A stretch of DNA of 64,000 bases from Manihot esculenta. Its lineage: Eukaryota; Streptophyta; Magnoliopsida; Malpighiales; Euphorbiaceae. Position numbers and translations under genes: made by a program. Positions 61,740 through 64,000 of the stretch are shown here, in pieces. The notes under the pieces were generated by a model, which saw only the letters and a program-made list of their open reading frames with translations, was not told the DNA's origin and searched no databases. Numbering within the stretch: the stretch's first letter is position 1; each line of letters starts with the position of its first letter. The stretch covers positions 11,821,759 through 11,885,758 of the forward strand of contig NC_035168.2 of NCBI RefSeq assembly GCF_001659605.2. The letters run 5' to 3'.

Positions 61740-61858
61740 ACAAAAACTGAGAGGCCATTAAAGTTATACTTTTTTGGTATATAGACTGGAAAACCAGACC
61801 TTTTCGATCCGGCAAATTGTTGTGCCGTAGAAGAAACTTGGGTTACAAAGTCACATAC
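61740..61858 (+). pseudogene. Inverted viral intergenic fragment at the right border
   Basis: GAGGCCATTAAAGTTATACTT through GGGTTACAAAGTCACATAC is the reverse of the region at 52730-52615 (and 42350-42240). It is therefore a piece of a third unit in opposite orientation, placed head to head with unit B. It is cut off by the gypsy LTR starting at 61859. Confidence 0.85.
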
Positions 61859-62618
61859 TGTAATACCCGGCTAGAGTCCGGCATCGGAATTCTACTTTCC
61901 GGTGGAATCCAGGATGTCAGAATCCTCTAGAAGGGTAATATTTATTGTTTTTTTTTAAAAAGTATTTTGTGTTAAAGTGTAAAGGAAATAAGTTTTTTGA
62001 AAGAAAAGAGCCAAGGAAGAACTGCAAGGTTCGGCCGCCGAAGGTGAAAGTTTGGCCGCCGAACATGCATGAGTTTGGATTCACGTTAGGCCGCTGAAGG
62101 TGGTCTGGCCAGCCACCTATAAAAGACCCTAGGTCGGTGAAATGGATAAGTTTCTTCCATTTTCACAGACAGAGGTGAGACCATGCTCTTCCTTGGGTGA
62201 TCTTCATGATTTTTTACAAATCTTTCAAAGTTTTGAAGAGTTTGTATGTTGTTTTGAAGGTTTTGAGCTAAAAACCAAGTTTTGGAAGTTTGGAGAGTTT
62301 GAGAGTGAATTTCTCCACATCTCCACGTTAGGATCACATATCCTCTAGATCTTCAAGAGGTAAGTGTAGATCCTTAGCTTCTTTGATGTTTTATGAAGGT
62401 TTTATGGAGGTTTATGGGTAGAGATGCATGATTAGGGTAAGTTGAGTGTTTGGTTGATTTGTGGTCAAAGCATGCTTAGGTGTTTAGTTGTGATGTTTGT
62501 TGGGGTTTTGAGGTAGTTTTGGACCCCTTGTGTATATGTTTGCGTATATGTGTGTTGTAGAGTTGAGGTTTGCATGTTTGAGAAGTGTGGAGGAAGATTG
62601 CATGAAGTTGAGCAGTGT
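61859..62618 (+). mobile_element. 5' part of a gypsy LTR inserted in viral DNA
   Basis: TGTAATACCCGGCTAG at 61859 starts an LTR of the element 1 family, with dyads at 62028-62100 and the CCTATAAAAG TATA-like box near 62116. It breaks off at 62618 where an inverted LTR begins. The gypsy insertion therefore postdates the viral rearrangement. Confidence 0.9.
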
Positions 62619-64000
62619 AACGACCCAAAAATCGGACCGCTACCGGCACTAGGATCCGGATCGGCTTAAGGCCGCCGGGACCCGTAGCAAGCCAAACATT
62701 CATCTTGTATACCTGTTTAATCTCATACATGATCAACAATTACATAAAAATTTTAAAACTTTCTCATTGGTCATTCATTCACTTATTCATTCATTCATTC
62801 TTTCATTCATTCATTCCTTCACCAAGCTTAACCTGTGCATGCACAAAACATAACATAAAACCCCTCACTGGAGTCCTCATCAAATACTCCAATGGGGTGA
62901 CATAACATACATTAAGCTTGGTTTACAATAATCATCATTAAACATTTAAGATCATGTACTAGAAATGATTTAACAACATACTATGGTCAAGCACAACTCT
63001 AAACTTCCATAAGCATCATTACATTACATTTCTATACCATACTTTTACATTATATCATATTCATGTCCACATCTAGCTATTATATAACATAACTCTACTC
63101 CTGCTGACCTCCTGGTCTACCCTGTAAATGCAAACCTAGGGGTTAAGGGAGAAGGGTGAGCTATAGAGCCCAGTGAGCAGAATAATAACATATTCAATTT
63201 ATATTTCATGCTCTCATGAAATGCAACACAGCACAGACAAATCACATCAAGGATGGACTTGTCACCAATAGTCCTCAACATAGTCCAATCGTGCCAGGGG
63301 CGTAGAATGGGCCTCACTGGTCTTTCTCTTACCATAGCATAACATAACATAACATTCCAAGGTGCCAGGGGCGTAGAATGGGCCTCACTGGTCTTTCTCT
63401 TGCCATAGTGCCAGGGGCGTAGAATGGGCCTCACTGGTCTTCCGTACCGTATCATCATCATACCATAGTATACGAGGACTAAAGGGTCATCCAACATCCA
63501 TCCACATCAACATCAATTTATGCAATGCAACATATTCGTGAATTCTAATGCAAACAACCTAGTATATCTCATGGCATACATGATGCATGTATCATGCTCA
63601 AAGTTCATTTACTTTAAAACATAAAAGTTTATTCCACTCACCTCTGGTTGAAGCTCTAATGACTCTGAAGCAGCTATCTCACTGCTGAGGTCCTCGGTTC
63701 CTCGGGTCTGAACCTACACAGGTGGACTCAAATGAGGGACCAAACATCCATGAACATGACTCTAAAATAATCCCCAAAAACTCCCTAAAACACCTTAAAA
63801 CAATCATAGAAATCATGCAAAGGAGGGCTGAACAGGGCACTTTCGGCGGCAGGTTCGGCGGCTGAAAGGCCCTCCAGAGCCGAAAGTCATGCACCTTCGG
63901 CGGCACTTTCGGCGGCCGAAGGTTCCCTCTAGAGACGAAACTCATGCATGTTCAGCAGCACCTTCGGCGGCCGAAACTCCCTTCCAGAGCCGAAAGTCCT
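62619..64000 (-). mobile_element. Inverted gypsy LTR (3' part), inserted in a same-family LTR
   Basis: TGTAACGACCCAAAAATCGG at 62619 is the reverse of the family LTR end. The sequence follows the LTR backwards, with the minisatellite at 63295-63440 and the dyad cluster from 63838 to the edge. It is the 3' LTR of an inverted element extending past the window. The five bases before it, AGCAG, are the probable target duplication. Confidence 0.88.

Larger units (their letters stand above)
42172..61858 (-). other. Endogenous caulimovirid locus, florendovirus-like, two tandem genome units
   Basis: The order primer site, movement protein, coat protein with zinc knuckle, aspartic protease, RT, RNase H, ORF2, promoter region is that of Caulimoviridae. 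A single long ORF1 plus a downstream ORF2 of unknown function is the layout described for florendoviruses, and the absence of integrase excludes an LTR element. Units B (61739-52531) and A (52530-42172) are head to tail on the minus strand. With later insertions subtracted, both are about 8.1 kb, a normal genome size for the family. Both are riddled with stops and frameshifts and cannot make virus proteins. The genus is inferred from layout, not from a tree. Confidence 0.85.

Noticed and set aside
42172..61858. LTR retrotransposon instead of a pararetrovirus
   Set aside because: No integrase and no LTR pair; a movement protein core and the primer-site-to-primer-site layout point to Caulimoviridae.
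1..64000. CRISPR arrays, operons, rRNA or canonical tRNA genes
   Set aside because: Repeat spacing, gene structure and composition are those of a plant nuclear genome; the only tRNA-like boxes are in the SINE and the primer sites.

Overview
This window is plant nuclear DNA, almost certainly from a eudicot. It holds one intact-looking host gene, with plant-type introns, in AT-rich intergenic DNA full of LTR retrotransposons, MULE-type and foldback DNA elements, a SINE and an endogenous plant pararetrovirus. A Euphorbiaceae host (cassava or rubber tree type) is a guess from the general look of the repeats and cannot be proved from the window.

Left part (1-9207): a Ty3/gypsy chromovirus (Tekay/Del-like). 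Its 5' LTR is cut by a second, inverted LTR of the same family (1-761). The gag-pol region (1402-6382) is broken by only two nonsense codons and two small frameshifts. The 3' LTR is 2317 bp and complete. A degenerate gag-like fragment on the minus strand follows. 9208-18519 is AT-rich, with a foldback hairpin, LTR-like repeats and a degraded Ty1/copia fragment.

Middle (18525-25375): a complete but non-autonomous gypsy element of a related subfamily. It has two 2365-bp LTRs, the 5-bp target duplication CCCTA and a short internal region with only gag, protease and RT scraps. 25381-35737 is old repeat DNA with a 756-bp tandem duplication, a polypurine tract and a palindromic TIR element.

Host gene (35738-39235, minus): a two-RRM hnRNP A/B-like glycine/serine-rich RNA-binding protein. 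It has three coding exons, a 14-nt terminal coding exon and a probable 5'-UTR intron. Predicted length is 474 aa.

Right part (42027-61858): an endogenous caulimovirid locus resembling florendoviruses. Two genome units lie head to tail on the minus strand (unit B 61739-52531, unit A 52530-42172). Each has a tRNA-Met primer site, then ORF1 (movement protein, coat protein with zinc knuckle, aspartic protease, RT, RNase H), then ORF2 of unknown role, then a TATA-bearing intergenic region. Both units carry the same nonsense codons and the same MULE at the same site. Unit A alone has gained a second MULE and a SINE, and unit B shows the empty site for both. So the units were most likely duplicated after the virus had become a dead genomic insertion. 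Inverted viral scraps lie at both borders, one next to a (TA)n tract. The right border is cut by another gypsy LTR, itself interrupted at 62619 by an inverted LTR of the same family.

The least explained signal is in the gypsy LTRs: dense arrays of a dyad, TTCGG-N3-CCGAA, whose arms are kept while the 3-bp centre varies. This looks like a repeated binding site for a dimeric protein.
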